This document shows positions 8,026-16,123 of a DNA stretch of 37,767 nucleotides, piece by piece (position 1 is the stretch's first letter; the number at the start of each line of letters is the position of its first letter). The DNA comes from Bacteroidales bacterium (GTDB lineage Bacteria; Bacteroidota; Bacteroidia; Bacteroidales; UBA3663). The notes beneath the pieces are model-generated. The model was not told where the DNA came from and searched no databases. It was given only the letters and a program-made list of their open reading frames with translations. A program made the position numbers and the translations under genes. The stretch spans positions 1 through 37,767 of the forward strand of contig JAEDEY010000011.1 in assembly GCA_016293065.1 (NCBI GenBank). The letters run 5' to 3'.

Positions 8026-9261
8026 TTAGTCAGCCTGTCGGTAGTAAACGTCAGAATAGTCAGTTGACTTCATGACCAACTCGTTGCCTGAAAGAAAAAC
8101 AGTGTATTGAAACTCGACATTGTTGCTGTTGATGAGTGTAAGCTTGTTTCCTTCTACCTTGTATTGGTATTTAGCCTCACCGTTTCCTTCAATGTATGTG
8201 AAAGAGTTCAGCATTGTGCCATCTTCCATAAATACCATGACATCCATCTCTCCTTCGTCATCAATGCGTACCCATTTGCCGCCTATGAGAGCTTCCTTCA
8301 CATAGTTTCTGCCAGAAGTGTCAGGCTCGAGAATAAGCAAGAGTGTGGAAAGTTCGAGATTTGACTTAAGCTTGCTGGCAAAGGCAAGCCATTCGTCAGA
8401 ACTGATTTTGCAGCCTTGAGCAACTGCTTCCTTCACTAAGTAGTTGAGCGTATAGGCAATGACAGCATTCTTTTCGAGAATATAACACAAGCTTCCCTCC
8501 TCAGTCTTGAAAAACGTATGATTGACCATTGTACCATACGAACCGATAGAGATTAAGAAAGACATATTATGTCCATCAAGTTCATAAGGATAGGAGTTCA
8601 GATTCGAAGAGCCATCAGATGTGATCAACTGTGCCAATGTCTGGTCATCATTGAACATCATACGGAAGTCGTCGCCAATGATCTTTCTGAAAACCTCAGA
8701 GTAATTGACGAGGCTTATCGTGTTCTTGCCGTCGATAGTGAGATTGCCTGGCAGAGTCAGCTCATCGGTAATAGCATTTACCCAAGGCACATTCATCTTT
8801 ACCTTCCAGTTGGTATTCTCAATGCCTTGAGCCGTGGTTGGATACCTGCGGACGTAGGTGTTTGTTGTTGTCATGCCTACTTCAGGATAATTGCTTAGCT
8901 CCACTTCCATTTCGTTCTCAGCAAAGCTCTTTACAATTATCGTCACGGTGCTTTTTGACCCTATATAAACGATATTGTTACCTTCTACCTCGTAGTTGTA
9001 TTCAAACTGTTTATATTCTTTACGGTTGGTAATCACGATTGTCCTGACCTTGTCTTCTGTAAACTGCATCGTGTAAAGATTACCTTTCTCCATGTCACCT
9101 GAAATCCATATTCCATTCAGGAGTTTCTGGTCCAGTTCAGGAATGACAGGAACTGGCTTTGGTTCGTCGTTGTCATCGCTTGACGAACACGATACAAAGC
9201 CAATTGCAACCATAATGAATATCGCCATCAGGAAGATCTTTCTTAATGTTTTTTTGTCCAT
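8026..9261 (-). CDS. Lipoprotein of unknown function with repeated beta-rich modules
   Basis: A 411-residue protein with a lipoprotein signal peptide. FVSC places the lipidated cysteine at C25, followed by SSSDDNDEPKP, an acidic stretch common in surface-exposed Bacteroidetes lipoproteins. I do not recognise a characterised family. Two stretches look related: LLNGIWIS with YNYEVEGNNIVYIG at about 47-101, and LIGGKWVRI with YQYKVEGNKLTLIN at about 325-378. A third possible copy begins IENTNWKVK near 145. These resemble the lipocalin-like or META-like beta modules often found in Bacteroidales lipoproteins. Charged and polar residues dominate and there is no transmembrane segment besides the signal. 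It is monocistronic by context, with its own -7 element upstream and a shared terminator downstream. Confidence 0.8.
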   Translation of the reverse strand: MDKKTLRKIFLMAIFIMVAIGFVSCSSSDDNDEPKPVPVIPELDQKLLNGIWISGDMEKGNLYTMQFTEDKVRTIVITNRKEYKQFEYNYEVEGNNIVYIGSKSTVTIIVKSFAENEMEVELSNYPEVGMTTTNTYVRRYPTTAQGIENTNWKVKMNVPWVNAITDELTLPGNLTIDGKNTISLVNYSEVFRKIIGDDFRMMFNDDQTLAQLITSDGSSNLNSYPYELDGHNMSFLISIGSYGTMVNHTFFKTEEGSLCYILEKNAVIAYTLNYLVKEAVAQGCKISSDEWLAFASKLKSNLELSTLLLILEPDTSGRNYVKEALIGGKWVRIDDEGEMDVMVFMEDGTMLNSFTYIEGNGEAKYQYKVEGNKLTLINSNNVEFQYTVFLSGNELVMKSTDYSDVYYRQAD

Positions 9262-9289
9262 AATTATTTTTATAATATTATTCTTGTGG

Positions 9290-9297
9290 CAAAATTA
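9290..9297 (-). promoter_or_regulatory. Probable -7 element for the lipoprotein gene
   Basis: The minus strand reads TAATTTTG, matching the Bacteroidetes -7 consensus TAnnTTTG. It ends 28 bases before the ATG. No clear TTTG -33 box was found at the usual distance. Confidence 0.5.
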
Positions 9298-9423
9298 CAA
9301 AAAAGTTTTGAATATTTTGTGTCAATAAACCAAAAATTACTATCCAAAATATCAAAATAGACTATTTCTGTAAAGAAAAGTCACTTTCTCAATTATAAAA
9401 GTAGCAATTTAATCTACAATCAT

Positions 9424-10515
9424 TCACTTTGTGAACTTGCGCCATACCCAGACGATGTAGGCAATCACGACTGGAAGGAAGAGGCTCACGATGCTCATTG
9501 CCTGAAGAGTGAACTCTGATGAAGAAGAGTTGTAGATGGTGAGCGATGAAGCGACATCGGCATATGATGGATAGTATGGGGTATTGAAATAGCCTGCAAT
9601 CCAGAAGAGCGACATCACAACCAGGACAGTGCCAAGACCTGCCGACCAGATGCCCTTGGTGCACTTCTTGATGAGGGAGATGATGATACCATAGAGAACC
9701 AATACAGTGCCCACTAGGAAGAACGCAAGAGGCCATATATTGCCAAAGAGATTGTTGAAATACTTGTTCTCGACAAGCTCAAACTCATGTTCGCCCACTG
9801 TCTCATATCCATCGGCCATAAGCAATACGGCACAGACGGCAAGGAAGAGAACGACAAAGACTGGAGCATTGATCAGGAGCTGACGACGGTTCCAAGAGCG
9901 AATGTCCTCATCGTCAATCTGATTGATGTACCAGAGGTTAGCAAGCACACGGGTGAGGAAGAGTACCATCACACCGAATGCCACCACACGCCAATCGGCA
10001 AGCACTTCAAGTCCATGCAGCGGTCCCCACTGAGAGATGATGCCGCCATCCTGAGCGATGAGAGATTTAGAAATGGTGAAGTCGCTTCCGAAGAAGAATG
10101 TAGAGACTGCTCCACCGAGAAGCACAGGCCCGAGGATGCCGTTGAGAAAGAGGAAGACATCATAGGTCTTGCGTCCGAGCAGATTGCCTTCAGCATTGCG
10201 ATACTTGTAGCTCACAGCCTGAACGACAAAGCCGAAGAGAATGAGCATCCACACCCAATAGGCGCCACCGAAGCTGGTGGAATAGAACAAAGGGAAAGAA
10301 GCGAAGAAAGCACCACCAAACACTACAAGAGTGGTGAAGGTGAGTTCCCAGCGATGAGCCACACCCTCGACCATCTTCTCGCGCTGTGACTCCGACATCG
10401 GCTGCAGAAACATGCTCTGTGCACCCTGTACGAAAAGCAGGAACACCAAGACGGCTCCCAATATGCTGATGAGAAGCCACCAATATTCTTGAAGAAATGT
10501 ATAGTCCATATTCAA
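9424..10515 (-). CDS. cydB: Cytochrome bd ubiquinol oxidase subunit II
   Basis: A 363-residue, very hydrophobic inner-membrane protein with about eight or nine predicted transmembrane helices. It is the haem-free partner of CydA in the cytochrome bd quinol:oxygen oxidoreductase. The N-terminal helix (WWLLISILGAVLVFLLFVQG) followed by GAQSMF matches CydB proteins of Bacteroidetes. The ALVHRWE-like site reads AHRWELTFTTLVVFGGAFFASFP. The last helix ends VIAYIVWVWRKFTK. Two nearby ATG codons are possible starts (M1 and M3). It lies 27 bases downstream of cydA in the same operon. An oxidase of this type lets a nominal anaerobe use and remove nanomolar oxygen. Confidence 0.93.
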   Translation of the reverse strand: MNMDYTFLQEYWWLLISILGAVLVFLLFVQGAQSMFLQPMSESQREKMVEGVAHRWELTFTTLVVFGGAFFASFPLFYSTSFGGAYWVWMLILFGFVVQAVSYKYRNAEGNLLGRKTYDVFLFLNGILGPVLLGGAVSTFFFGSDFTISKSLIAQDGGIISQWGPLHGLEVLADWRVVAFGVMVLFLTRVLANLWYINQIDDEDIRSWNRRQLLINAPVFVVLFLAVCAVLLMADGYETVGEHEFELVENKYFNNLFGNIWPLAFFLVGTVLVLYGIIISLIKKCTKGIWSAGLGTVLVVMSLFWIAGYFNTPYYPSYADVASSLTIYNSSSSEFTLQAMSIVSLFLPVVIAYIVWVWRKFTK

Positions 10516-10542
10516 TTTCTATTTGTGATTGTTTGTTTCTGA

Positions 10543-12099
10543 TTAGTGTTCTGTGCCAGGTCCTTTCTTGATCTGCTTGACCATGATGCCGACTTCGGCA
10601 ATGAGCAGGATAGTGAAAAGGACAGCAAAGATGATGAAGGTAGTCATGACATTCGAAGCAGAAAGACTTGAGATGGCTGCCTGAACAGGAAGGATATCCT
10701 GAATGGTCCAAGGCTGGCGGCCCACTTCGGCTACAGCCCAACCGCACTGGTGGCAGATATAGACAAGAGGGATAGACAGAAGAGCCACAACAGGGAAGAG
10801 CATGATGTTCTTCCAGCGGAAGGTGAGCCACTCTGGTCGCTTATATGCCATGAACATCGTGAAGAGGATATAGACGAGCAGATAACCGCCGAGGATGACC
10901 ATGATGTGGAAGAAATAGAACACCATAGGCACGTTTGGTATCGCCTCATCGACACTATTGAAATAGCCATAGCCGAAGAATGGATAATGCTCCTTCAGCT
11001 CTGCCTCTGCCTCCTGCATTGCCTTGGTATCGCCCGACTGCTTTGCCATCGTAAACTCGCGCAAAGCATGCTGTGCGAGTTTGCCTCGTTCGATACGTTC
11101 AGCATAAGGCACGGTATTGACCAGCTTGCCATCGATCATATCCTTACCCTCGATGATATCCTTGATGCCAGGGATGAAGGCATTCATGTCGTGACGGCCG
11201 AGGATTGACAGACCCTTAGGTATAGAGATCTCGAAAAGAAATGCATCTTCGTCATTGTCATAGCGTTTATCAGGATTGACAATGCCAAAGCCTACGAGAG
11301 GCGTACCCTCCTGACCTTCGTAGAGACCTTCCATGGCTGCAAGCTTCATCGGCTGGGTCTTGGTAACCTGAACGGCCGAACCATCGCCAGTGAGCATTGC
11401 CATAAGGATGCCGACCAATCCGACCAATCCGCCGACCTTGATCGACTTGATGGCGAAATCGACATGCCTGTTCTTGAGAAGATACCAGCTGCTCACGCCA
11501 AGTACGAACACTCCGCCCAAGCACCATGCAGCCTGAACAGTGTGGAGGAACTTATTGACAGCAACAGGTGAGAAAGCCACAGCCCAGAAATCGACCATGA
11601 CATTGCGCATCTGATCGGCAGAAAACTCCATGCCTACAGGATATTGCATCCATGAGTTGGCAACAAGGATCCACCATGCCGAGAATGTCGCGCCAATGGC
11701 TGTAAGCCATGTGGCAGCAAGATGCTGACCTGGCGAGAACTTCTTCCAGCCGAACATCATAACTGCAAAGAAGGTGCTCTCGCAGAAGAAGGCAAAGATA
11801 CCCTCAATGGCCAATGGAGCACCGAAGATGTCGCCTACAAACCAAGAGTAGTTACTCCAGTTGGTACCGAACTCAAACTCAAGGATGATACCTGTGGCAA
11901 CACCGATGGCGAAATTGACGCCAAAGAGCATCATCCAAAACTTGCAGATGTCGAGCCACTCCTGCTTGCGTGTGCGATAATAGATGGTTTCGAGCAAAGC
12001 CACTACTATGCCCAAGCCTAAGGTCAAAGGCACGAACATCCAATGATAACATGCGGTAAGAGCAAACTGCGCTCTTGACCAATCGACAACAGAATCCAT
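10543..12099 (-). CDS. cydA: Cytochrome bd ubiquinol oxidase subunit I
   Basis: A 518-residue membrane subunit that binds the haems and oxidises quinol. Haem ligands align well with the E. coli numbering: H19 in ACYHWMF and H186 in KFLHTVQ. The b558 methionine is probably M400 in FFHIMVILGG. The quinol-side motif KTQPMKLAAMEG lies at about 247-258, and the periplasmic Q-loop follows to about 390. GDGSAVQVTKTQP and the EGIFAFFCEST helix (about 99-109) are strongly conserved in the family. Length is close to the E. coli protein. The order is DUF4492, cydA, cydB, with 26 and 27 base gaps, indicating a single transcript read from a promoter near 12356. Confidence 0.96.
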   Translation of the reverse strand: MDSVVDWSRAQFALTACYHWMFVPLTLGLGIVVALLETIYYRTRKQEWLDICKFWMMLFGVNFAIGVATGIILEFEFGTNWSNYSWFVGDIFGAPLAIEGIFAFFCESTFFAVMMFGWKKFSPGQHLAATWLTAIGATFSAWWILVANSWMQYPVGMEFSADQMRNVMVDFWAVAFSPVAVNKFLHTVQAAWCLGGVFVLGVSSWYLLKNRHVDFAIKSIKVGGLVGLVGILMAMLTGDGSAVQVTKTQPMKLAAMEGLYEGQEGTPLVGFGIVNPDKRYDNDEDAFLFEISIPKGLSILGRHDMNAFIPGIKDIIEGKDMIDGKLVNTVPYAERIERGKLAQHALREFTMAKQSGDTKAMQEAEAELKEHYPFFGYGYFNSVDEAIPNVPMVFYFFHIMVILGGYLLVYILFTMFMAYKRPEWLTFRWKNIMLFPVVALLSIPLVYICHQCGWAVAEVGRQPWTIQDILPVQAAISSLSASNVMTTFIIFAVLFTILLIAEVGIMVKQIKKGPGTEH

Positions 12100-12125
12100 G
12101 ATGATAGTGATAATATTGGTATTAT

Positions 12126-12335
12126 TTATTGTTTACTCACAAGATTGATCCTCACCTGATCGGCTTTTTCCTCGTCACTACCCTTGAGGGTTGGCTGGAA
12201 GAAGAAGACTCGCAGGATGGCAAACATGATGAAGAGCTTGACAAGGATGATTGCCCAAAGGGTGCGCCCGATGGTCATCTGCTTGAAGCCTTCATAATAG
12301 AATCGTGCTATGCGCTTGACAATGTTCTCTTTCAT
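12126..12335 (-). CDS. DUF4492 small membrane protein at the head of the cyd operon
   Basis: A 69-residue protein with a positively charged N-terminus (MKENIVKRIARFYYEGFKQM), one transmembrane helix at about residues 25-47 (LWAIILVKLFIMFAILRVFFF) and a short charged tail. The segment RFYYEGFKQMTIGRTLW is characteristic of DUF4492. Genes of this family commonly precede cydAB in Bacteroidetes and some Campylobacterota. This suggests an assembly or accessory role for the bd oxidase, comparable in position to the small Cyd subunits elsewhere, but that role is inference. It ends 26 bases before cydA. Confidence 0.85.
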   Translation of the reverse strand: MKENIVKRIARFYYEGFKQMTIGRTLWAIILVKLFIMFAILRVFFFQPTLKGSDEEKADQVRINLVSKQ

Positions 12336-12355
12336 GCTGATGTATAAGTTTGTGG

Positions 12356-12363
12356 CAAATATA
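12356..12363 (-). promoter_or_regulatory. Probable -7 element of the DUF4492-cydAB operon
   Basis: The minus strand reads TATATTTG, a match to TAnnTTTG, ending 21 bases before the DUF4492 ATG. The upstream region on this strand is very AT-rich. No FNR-like or other operator could be assigned. Confidence 0.5.
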
Positions 12364-12490
12364 TGTTAAATTTTTGAAAAACACATTCTTTTATTTCATT
12401 TTTTGATAATCTTTATGCTATAGAACATAAAATTCGGACTCTAGAGGCAAAGTTTTCGCCTCAATATTTCACATTATAAATAATAATAAA

Positions 12491-12498
12491 TAATTTTG
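12491..12498 (+). promoter_or_regulatory. Probable -7 element for the 39-residue lipoprotein
   Basis: TAATTTTG followed by CA matches the TAnnTTTG consensus and ends 26 bases before the ATG at 12524. The -33 region is not distinctive. Confidence 0.5.
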
Positions 12499-12523
12499 CA
12501 AAAACTTTATTTTATGTATTTAT

Positions 12524-12643
12524 ATGAAAAAGACTCTTTTGGCAATGACTGCCATCGCAATGACATTAGTGGGCTGTGCTCCAAAGAAGACAGCCGAAAC
12601 AACCTTCGTAATCGACTATGACGAGGAAGGTGTCAAGCCATAA
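12524..12643 (+). CDS. 39-residue lipoprotein, function unknown
   Basis: A very short gene of 40 codons including the stop. The product begins MKKTLLAMTAIAMTLVGC. The charged start, hydrophobic core and LVGC lipobox give a textbook lipoprotein signal peptide with lipidated C18. The mature part is only about 22 residues (APKKTAETTF, then an acidic VIDYDEEG stretch, then VKP). A TAnnTTTG element stands at the right distance upstream, and the next gene, cysK, has its own promoter, so this seems to be an independent transcription unit. It resembles the entericidin-like or lysis-type small lipoproteins only in size. I do not recognise the family. The signal peptide makes chance occurrence unlikely. 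Confidence 0.65.
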   Translation: MKKTLLAMTAIAMTLVGCAPKKTAETTFVIDYDEEGVKP

Positions 12644-12748
12644 TTCACTCAGGTCATTAGGAAATTTTTGAAATTAGGGCTTTATTCTCGTTATATTTTC
12701 TGTAAACAGATGCTAAAATAGTAATATTTTCTATAATTTTGATTCTTC

Positions 12749-12779
12749 TTGGATAATATACATATTCGCTGTAACTTTG
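12749..12779 (+). promoter_or_regulatory. Promoter of cysK
   Basis: A -33-like TTGG at 12749-12752 and the -7 element TAACTTTG at 12772-12779 are 19 bases apart, which fits the Bacteroidetes sigma-ABfr spacing. The expected start of transcription is about 20 bases before the ATG at 12810. Confidence 0.65.
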
Positions 12780-12809
12780 CACCGTCAAAACATTTGAAAG
12801 AAAAAGATT

Positions 12810-13739
12810 ATGGTTTACGAAAACATTCTTCAGTTGGTGGGCAATACCCCACTCGTGGCGCTTCAGAAGTACAGTAAGAACCGTCAGCTCAATGCAGAAA
12901 TCATTGCCAAGGTCGAATTCTTCAACCCTGGAGGTAGTGTAAAAGACCGTGTGGCTCTCAATATGATAGTTGAGGCAGAGAAGAATGGTGTGCTCAAACC
13001 TGGCAGCACCATCATCGAACCAACCAGCGGAAACACTGGAGTAGGTCTGAGTCTGGTGGGAGCATTCAAGGGATACAAGGTCATTCTCACGATGCCAGAG
13101 ACGATGAGCATCGAACGTCGCAAGCTTGCTGCTGCCTATGGAACGGAGATAGTGCTCACTCCTGGTTCGGAAGGCATGAAGGGCGCTATCCGCAAGGCTG
13201 AAGAACTGCGTGACAGCATCCCAGGTGCGGTCATCCTCCAGCAGTTTGAGAACCCAGCCAACCCTTCTATCCACCTTGCCACTACTGGCGAAGAGATATG
13301 GGACCAGAGCGAAGGCAAGATTGACATCTTTGTGGCAGGTGTAGGTACTGGCGGTACGGTGAGTGGTGCTGGTGCTGCCTTGAAAAAGCATAACCCAGCT
13401 GTCAAGGTCGTTGCAGTAGAGCCAGCCTCAAGTGCAGTGCTTTCTGGACAACCTTCGGGCGCACACAAGATTCAGGGAATAGGTGCAGGATTCGTGCCAA
13501 AGAACTTCAACGCAGAGGTGGTAGATGAGATTCTCCCTGTTGCCAACGAAGACGCTTTTGCTGCAGCTCGTGCCATTGCCAAGGAAGAGGGAATCTTCGT
13601 GGGCATCTCGTCTGGTGCTGCTCTCCATGCCGCAACAGTCCTTGCTCAGCGACCTGAGAATGCCGGCAAGCGCATAGTGGCTCTCCTCCCAGATACTGGC
13701 GAGCGCTATCTCTCCACTGCCCTTCTCGAAACCACCTAA
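12810..13739 (+). CDS. cysK: Cysteine synthase A (O-acetylserine sulfhydrylase)
   Basis: A 309-residue PLP enzyme that makes L-cysteine from O-acetyl-L-serine and sulfide in the cytosol. K45 in NPGGSVKDR is the Schiff-base lysine. TSGNTGVGL (about 72-80) is the substrate loop, and GVGTGGTVSG (about 177-186) holds the PLP phosphate. The C-terminal block LPDTGERYLST is typical of CysK rather than cystathionine beta-synthase. Length and order of motifs match the family throughout. The gene stands alone between its own promoter and a clear intrinsic terminator. Confidence 0.96.
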   Translation: MVYENILQLVGNTPLVALQKYSKNRQLNAEIIAKVEFFNPGGSVKDRVALNMIVEAEKNGVLKPGSTIIEPTSGNTGVGLSLVGAFKGYKVILTMPETMSIERRKLAAAYGTEIVLTPGSEGMKGAIRKAEELRDSIPGAVILQQFENPANPSIHLATTGEEIWDQSEGKIDIFVAGVGTGGTVSGAGAALKKHNPAVKVVAVEPASSAVLSGQPSGAHKIQGIGAGFVPKNFNAEVVDEILPVANEDAFAAARAIAKEEGIFVGISSGAALHAATVLAQRPENAGKRIVALLPDTGERYLSTALLETT

Positions 13740-13743
13740 GAAC

Positions 13744-13779
13744 AAAAAAGCAAGCAGCTTCTACCCTGCTTGCTTTTTT
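13744..13779. terminator. Intrinsic terminator shared by cysK and the nitroreductase gene
   Basis: The arms 13744-13757 (AAAAAAGCAAGCAG) and 13766-13779 (CTGCTTGCTTTTTT) pair perfectly over 14 bases around an eight-base loop. The GC core is followed by a T tract on the + strand and, because the left arm is A-rich, also on the - strand. It therefore works for both convergent genes. Confidence 0.9.
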
Positions 13780-13783
13780 CTTT

Positions 13784-14329
13784 TTATTTCACGAACGTCA
13801 CATAACCTTCCTTTCGAGGTTTCTGCTCCTTTGGCGGCAAGTCCTCATATCCGATTATGCAGTTGCCTATTCCCTCATATTCGCCTTCTATGCCCAGGCT
13901 TTTCAGTATCTCCTTGCCTTCTTCGGTCTCGAAAGTCTCTTTGGCGCGATGTATCCAGCATGAGCCAAGACCGAGGCTGTGAGCAGCAAGCATAAGGTTG
14001 GCCATCACGAGCGAACCGTCATATATCCTGGTGCCACGGCTCTTTTCGGCAAGTACCACCAACACACAAGGTGCTCCATAGAATGGGTCGGAATGGCCAG
14101 AACTGGTGGTTAAATTATTGTTGGTGACAATCTGAAGGTTGATGCGGCTCAATCGGTCGCGCATCTCCTTGTTGGTCACAGCAATGATGATTGGACTCTG
14201 AGCACCCATTCCCGATGGAGCGTATGAGCCAGCCTTGCAAATCTCCTCGATGAGTCGCATGGGAGGCATCACGTTCTTATACGATTTCACACTGCGTCGT
14301 GTGATAATGTTCTGAATAATTTCATTCAT
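13784..14329 (-). CDS. Nitroreductase family protein
   Basis: A 181-residue FMN-dependent oxidoreductase of the nitroreductase superfamily, acting in the cytosol with NAD(P)H. RRSVKSYK at 12-19 is the N-terminal FMN phosphate motif. GSYAPSGMGAQSP at about 34-46 and the later LGLGSCWIHRAKE and IIGYEDLPPKEQKPRK are family blocks. The DGSLVMANLMLAAHSLGLGSCW helix is particularly typical. The natural substrate is unknown, as it is for most members. The gene converges with cysK across a shared terminator and diverges from the MmcQ/YjbR gene. Confidence 0.9.
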   Translation of the reverse strand: MNEIIQNIITRRSVKSYKNVMPPMRLIEEICKAGSYAPSGMGAQSPIIIAVTNKEMRDRLSRINLQIVTNNNLTTSSGHSDPFYGAPCVLVVLAEKSRGTRIYDGSLVMANLMLAAHSLGLGSCWIHRAKETFETEEGKEILKSLGIEGEYEGIGNCIIGYEDLPPKEQKPRKEGYVTFVK

Positions 14330-14353
14330 ATCAAATTGTTGTAAATTTCAGCG

Positions 14354-14361
14354 CAAAGATA
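14354..14361 (-). promoter_or_regulatory. Probable -7 element for the nitroreductase gene
   Basis: The minus strand reads TATCTTTG, an exact TAnnTTTG match, ending 24 bases before the ATG at 14329. No good -33 box was seen. Confidence 0.55.
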
Positions 14362-14412
14362 ATCATATTTTCAAAATATACATTGTTTTGCTCAATCTTT
14401 TTTCATTATTGA

Positions 14413-14443
14413 TTGAAATTACACAAATTTCTAGTTATCTTTG
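14413..14443 (+). promoter_or_regulatory. Promoter of the MmcQ/YjbR gene
   Basis: TTGA at 14413-14416 and TATCTTTG at 14436-14443 are separated by 19 bases. The -7 element ends 26 bases before the ATG at 14470. It is divergent from the nitroreductase -7 element, and the two share GCAAAGATAA/TTATCTTTGC in opposite orientation. Confidence 0.6.
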
Positions 14444-14469
14444 CACGCAATAATCAATAGCAATGAAAC

Positions 14470-14850
14470 ATGAATATCGAAGAAATCAGAGAATACACCT
14501 TGTCTCTCGATGGAGTGACCGAAGACCAGCCGTTTGGTGACGACAATATCATCTTCCGCATAGAGGGCAAGATTTTTCTCTGCCTATGGTTAGGCAGCGA
14601 CGATACCACAACCAACAGCCCTGACCCACACTTTGCCGCCAAGCTCATGCCCGAACGCAATATCGAACTGCGCGAACAGTTCTCTGCCGTTACCCCCGCC
14701 TGGCATTGGAATAAGAAACACTGGAGCGATATCTTCTATGAGCGTTTTGATGATGAGCATGTGAAGCAATGGATCAACGAGTCATACGACCTCGTAGTAT
14801 CGAAACTTCCGAAAGCCCTAAGGTCGCAATACGCAAGAAAGGGTGACTAA
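14470..14850 (+). CDS. MmcQ/YjbR family protein
   Basis: A 126-residue protein of the MmcQ/YjbR family (CyaY-like fold). Members are often labelled DNA-binding, but their function is not established. Typical features are the N-terminal helix ending TLSLDGVTEDQPFGDD, the strand FRIEGKIFLCLWL, and the C-terminal WNKKHWSDIFYERFDDEHVKQWINESYDLVVSKLPK region. No signal peptide or membrane segment. The promoter lies directly upstream, and the gene seems to be monocistronic. Confidence 0.85.
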   Translation: MNIEEIREYTLSLDGVTEDQPFGDDNIIFRIEGKIFLCLWLGSDDTTTNSPDPHFAAKLMPERNIELREQFSAVTPAWHWNKKHWSDIFYERFDDEHVKQWINESYDLVVSKLPKALRSQYARKGD

Positions 14851-15011
14851 TAAAAAAGGAAGAATAAACAAATACTGGTAATATTTGCATTTTTGTAAAA
14901 TTATTATTCTATTTGCATCGACAAAACATCACATTATTTTAAAAACTAATTGCTTATGAAAATCATCGATGGTGAAAAGGTACTTGTGAAATAAGGAACA
15001 AAACGACAAAT

Positions 15012-15050
15012 AATAAAGGGTGTGTCAAAACAAAAGACACACCCTTTATT
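15012..15050. terminator. Strong intrinsic terminator downstream of the 14851-15011 gap
   Basis: The arms 15012-15026 and 15036-15050 pair perfectly over 15 bases (core AAAGGGTGTGTC) with a nine-base loop, and a T-rich tract follows on the + strand. It lies 161 bases after the MmcQ/YjbR stop and 28 bases beyond the 3' end of the - strand aldolase gene, so it can serve both directions. The gap before it (14851-15011) contains a 12-codon ATG frame at 14956-14994 and no other recognisable gene. Confidence 0.88.
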
Positions 15051-15078
15051 TTTATTACACAAATGCAATCAGATCCTA

Positions 15079-16104
15079 TTACAGCATTGCAATCAGTTTA
15101 TCGACATTCTCGGGTTTTGTTGCCCACGATGTGCAGATACGCACACATGTATGGTCGTCGTCAACTTTTTCCCAGGTAGAGAACAAAAACTCTTTTGACA
15201 GTTCGTCGATGAGTTCGTTAGGCAAAACAGGGAACTGTTGATTTGTTGGACTTTCGATGAGAAATGAATAGCCATTCTGCTGAAGAGCTTTCTTGATTCT
15301 CATGGCCTGAACATTGGCGTGACGAGCAATATCGAAGTACAAATTATCAGTAAAAAGAGTCTCGAACTGAATTCCCAACAGACGTCCTTTTGCCAACATT
15401 CCACCACCTTGCTTGATGTTGTATCTGAAATCCCTCTTCAGCTTATCGTTGGTGATCACGACAGCCTCTCCAAAGAGAGCACCCTGTTTGGTGCCTCCTA
15501 AATAAAAAACATCGGCCAACTGAGCAAGTTCGGGAAGAGTGATATCGCACTCGTCGCTCATCAATCCGTATCCCATCCTTGCTCCATCGATAAAGAGAGG
15601 AATGTCGTAGCTGTGACACACTTCGCTTATCAGTTGCAGTTCTGTGCTCGAATAGAGAGTTCCGTATTCGCTCGAAAACGAGATATATACAAGACCTGGC
15701 TGGACACAATGCTCTGGCTCGTCATCTTCGAAATGAGATTTCAATACCTTCTCGATCTGCGAAGCCGAAATCAGTCCGTCGTGAGCAGGAAGAGCCAGAC
15801 ATTTGTGTCCTCCGTGTTCGATAGCACCTGTCTCATGAACATTGATATGAGCCGAGTGGGCACATATCACACATTGATAAGGCTTCAGTATCGACGAAAT
15901 AATAGTGGCATTGGTCTGTGTACCACCTACAAGAAAATGAACATCTGCAGTCGGATTGTCGCAAGCCTTGCGAATCAACTTGCGTGCCGATGCACAATAC
16001 TGGTCGTTGCCATAGCCGACAGTCTGTTCCATATTGGTTGCCAAAAGGCGTTCCATAATCTTTGGATGTGCGCCTTCGTTATAGTCGCATTGAAACTGAA
16101 TCAT
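15079..16104 (-). CDS. Threonine aldolase family PLP enzyme
   Basis: A 341-residue fold-type I PLP enzyme related to low-specificity L-threonine aldolase, which splits L-threonine or allo-threonine into glycine and acetaldehyde. FLVGGTQTNA at 57-66 is the PLP phosphate region. D173 in FIDGARMGYG holds the pyridine nitrogen, and K206 in YLGGTKQGALFGEAVV is the Schiff-base lysine. Length and motif order fit the family. Related beta-eliminating lyases share these motifs, so substrate is not certain. The start lies 19 bases after the stop of the kinase-RapZ gene on the same strand, so the two are probably co-transcribed. A terminator follows at 15012-15050. Confidence 0.86.
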   Translation of the reverse strand: MIQFQCDYNEGAHPKIMERLLATNMEQTVGYGNDQYCASARKLIRKACDNPTADVHFLVGGTQTNATIISSILKPYQCVICAHSAHINVHETGAIEHGGHKCLALPAHDGLISASQIEKVLKSHFEDDEPEHCVQPGLVYISFSSEYGTLYSSTELQLISEVCHSYDIPLFIDGARMGYGLMSDECDITLPELAQLADVFYLGGTKQGALFGEAVVITNDKLKRDFRYNIKQGGGMLAKGRLLGIQFETLFTDNLYFDIARHANVQAMRIKKALQQNGYSFLIESPTNQQFPVLPNELIDELSKEFLFSTWEKVDDDHTCVRICTSWATKPENVDKLIAML

Positions 16105-16123
16105 TGTATGTTTTTTTGATGAG

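Noticed and set aside
9787..10389. 200-codon + strand frame opposite cydB
   Set aside because: Highly charged, low-information peptide antisense to a clear membrane protein; a shadow frame.
12657..13391. 244-codon - strand frame over the cysK promoter and 5' half
   Set aside because: Covers a convincing promoter and the PLP-site region of cysK; the peptide has no recognisable domain.
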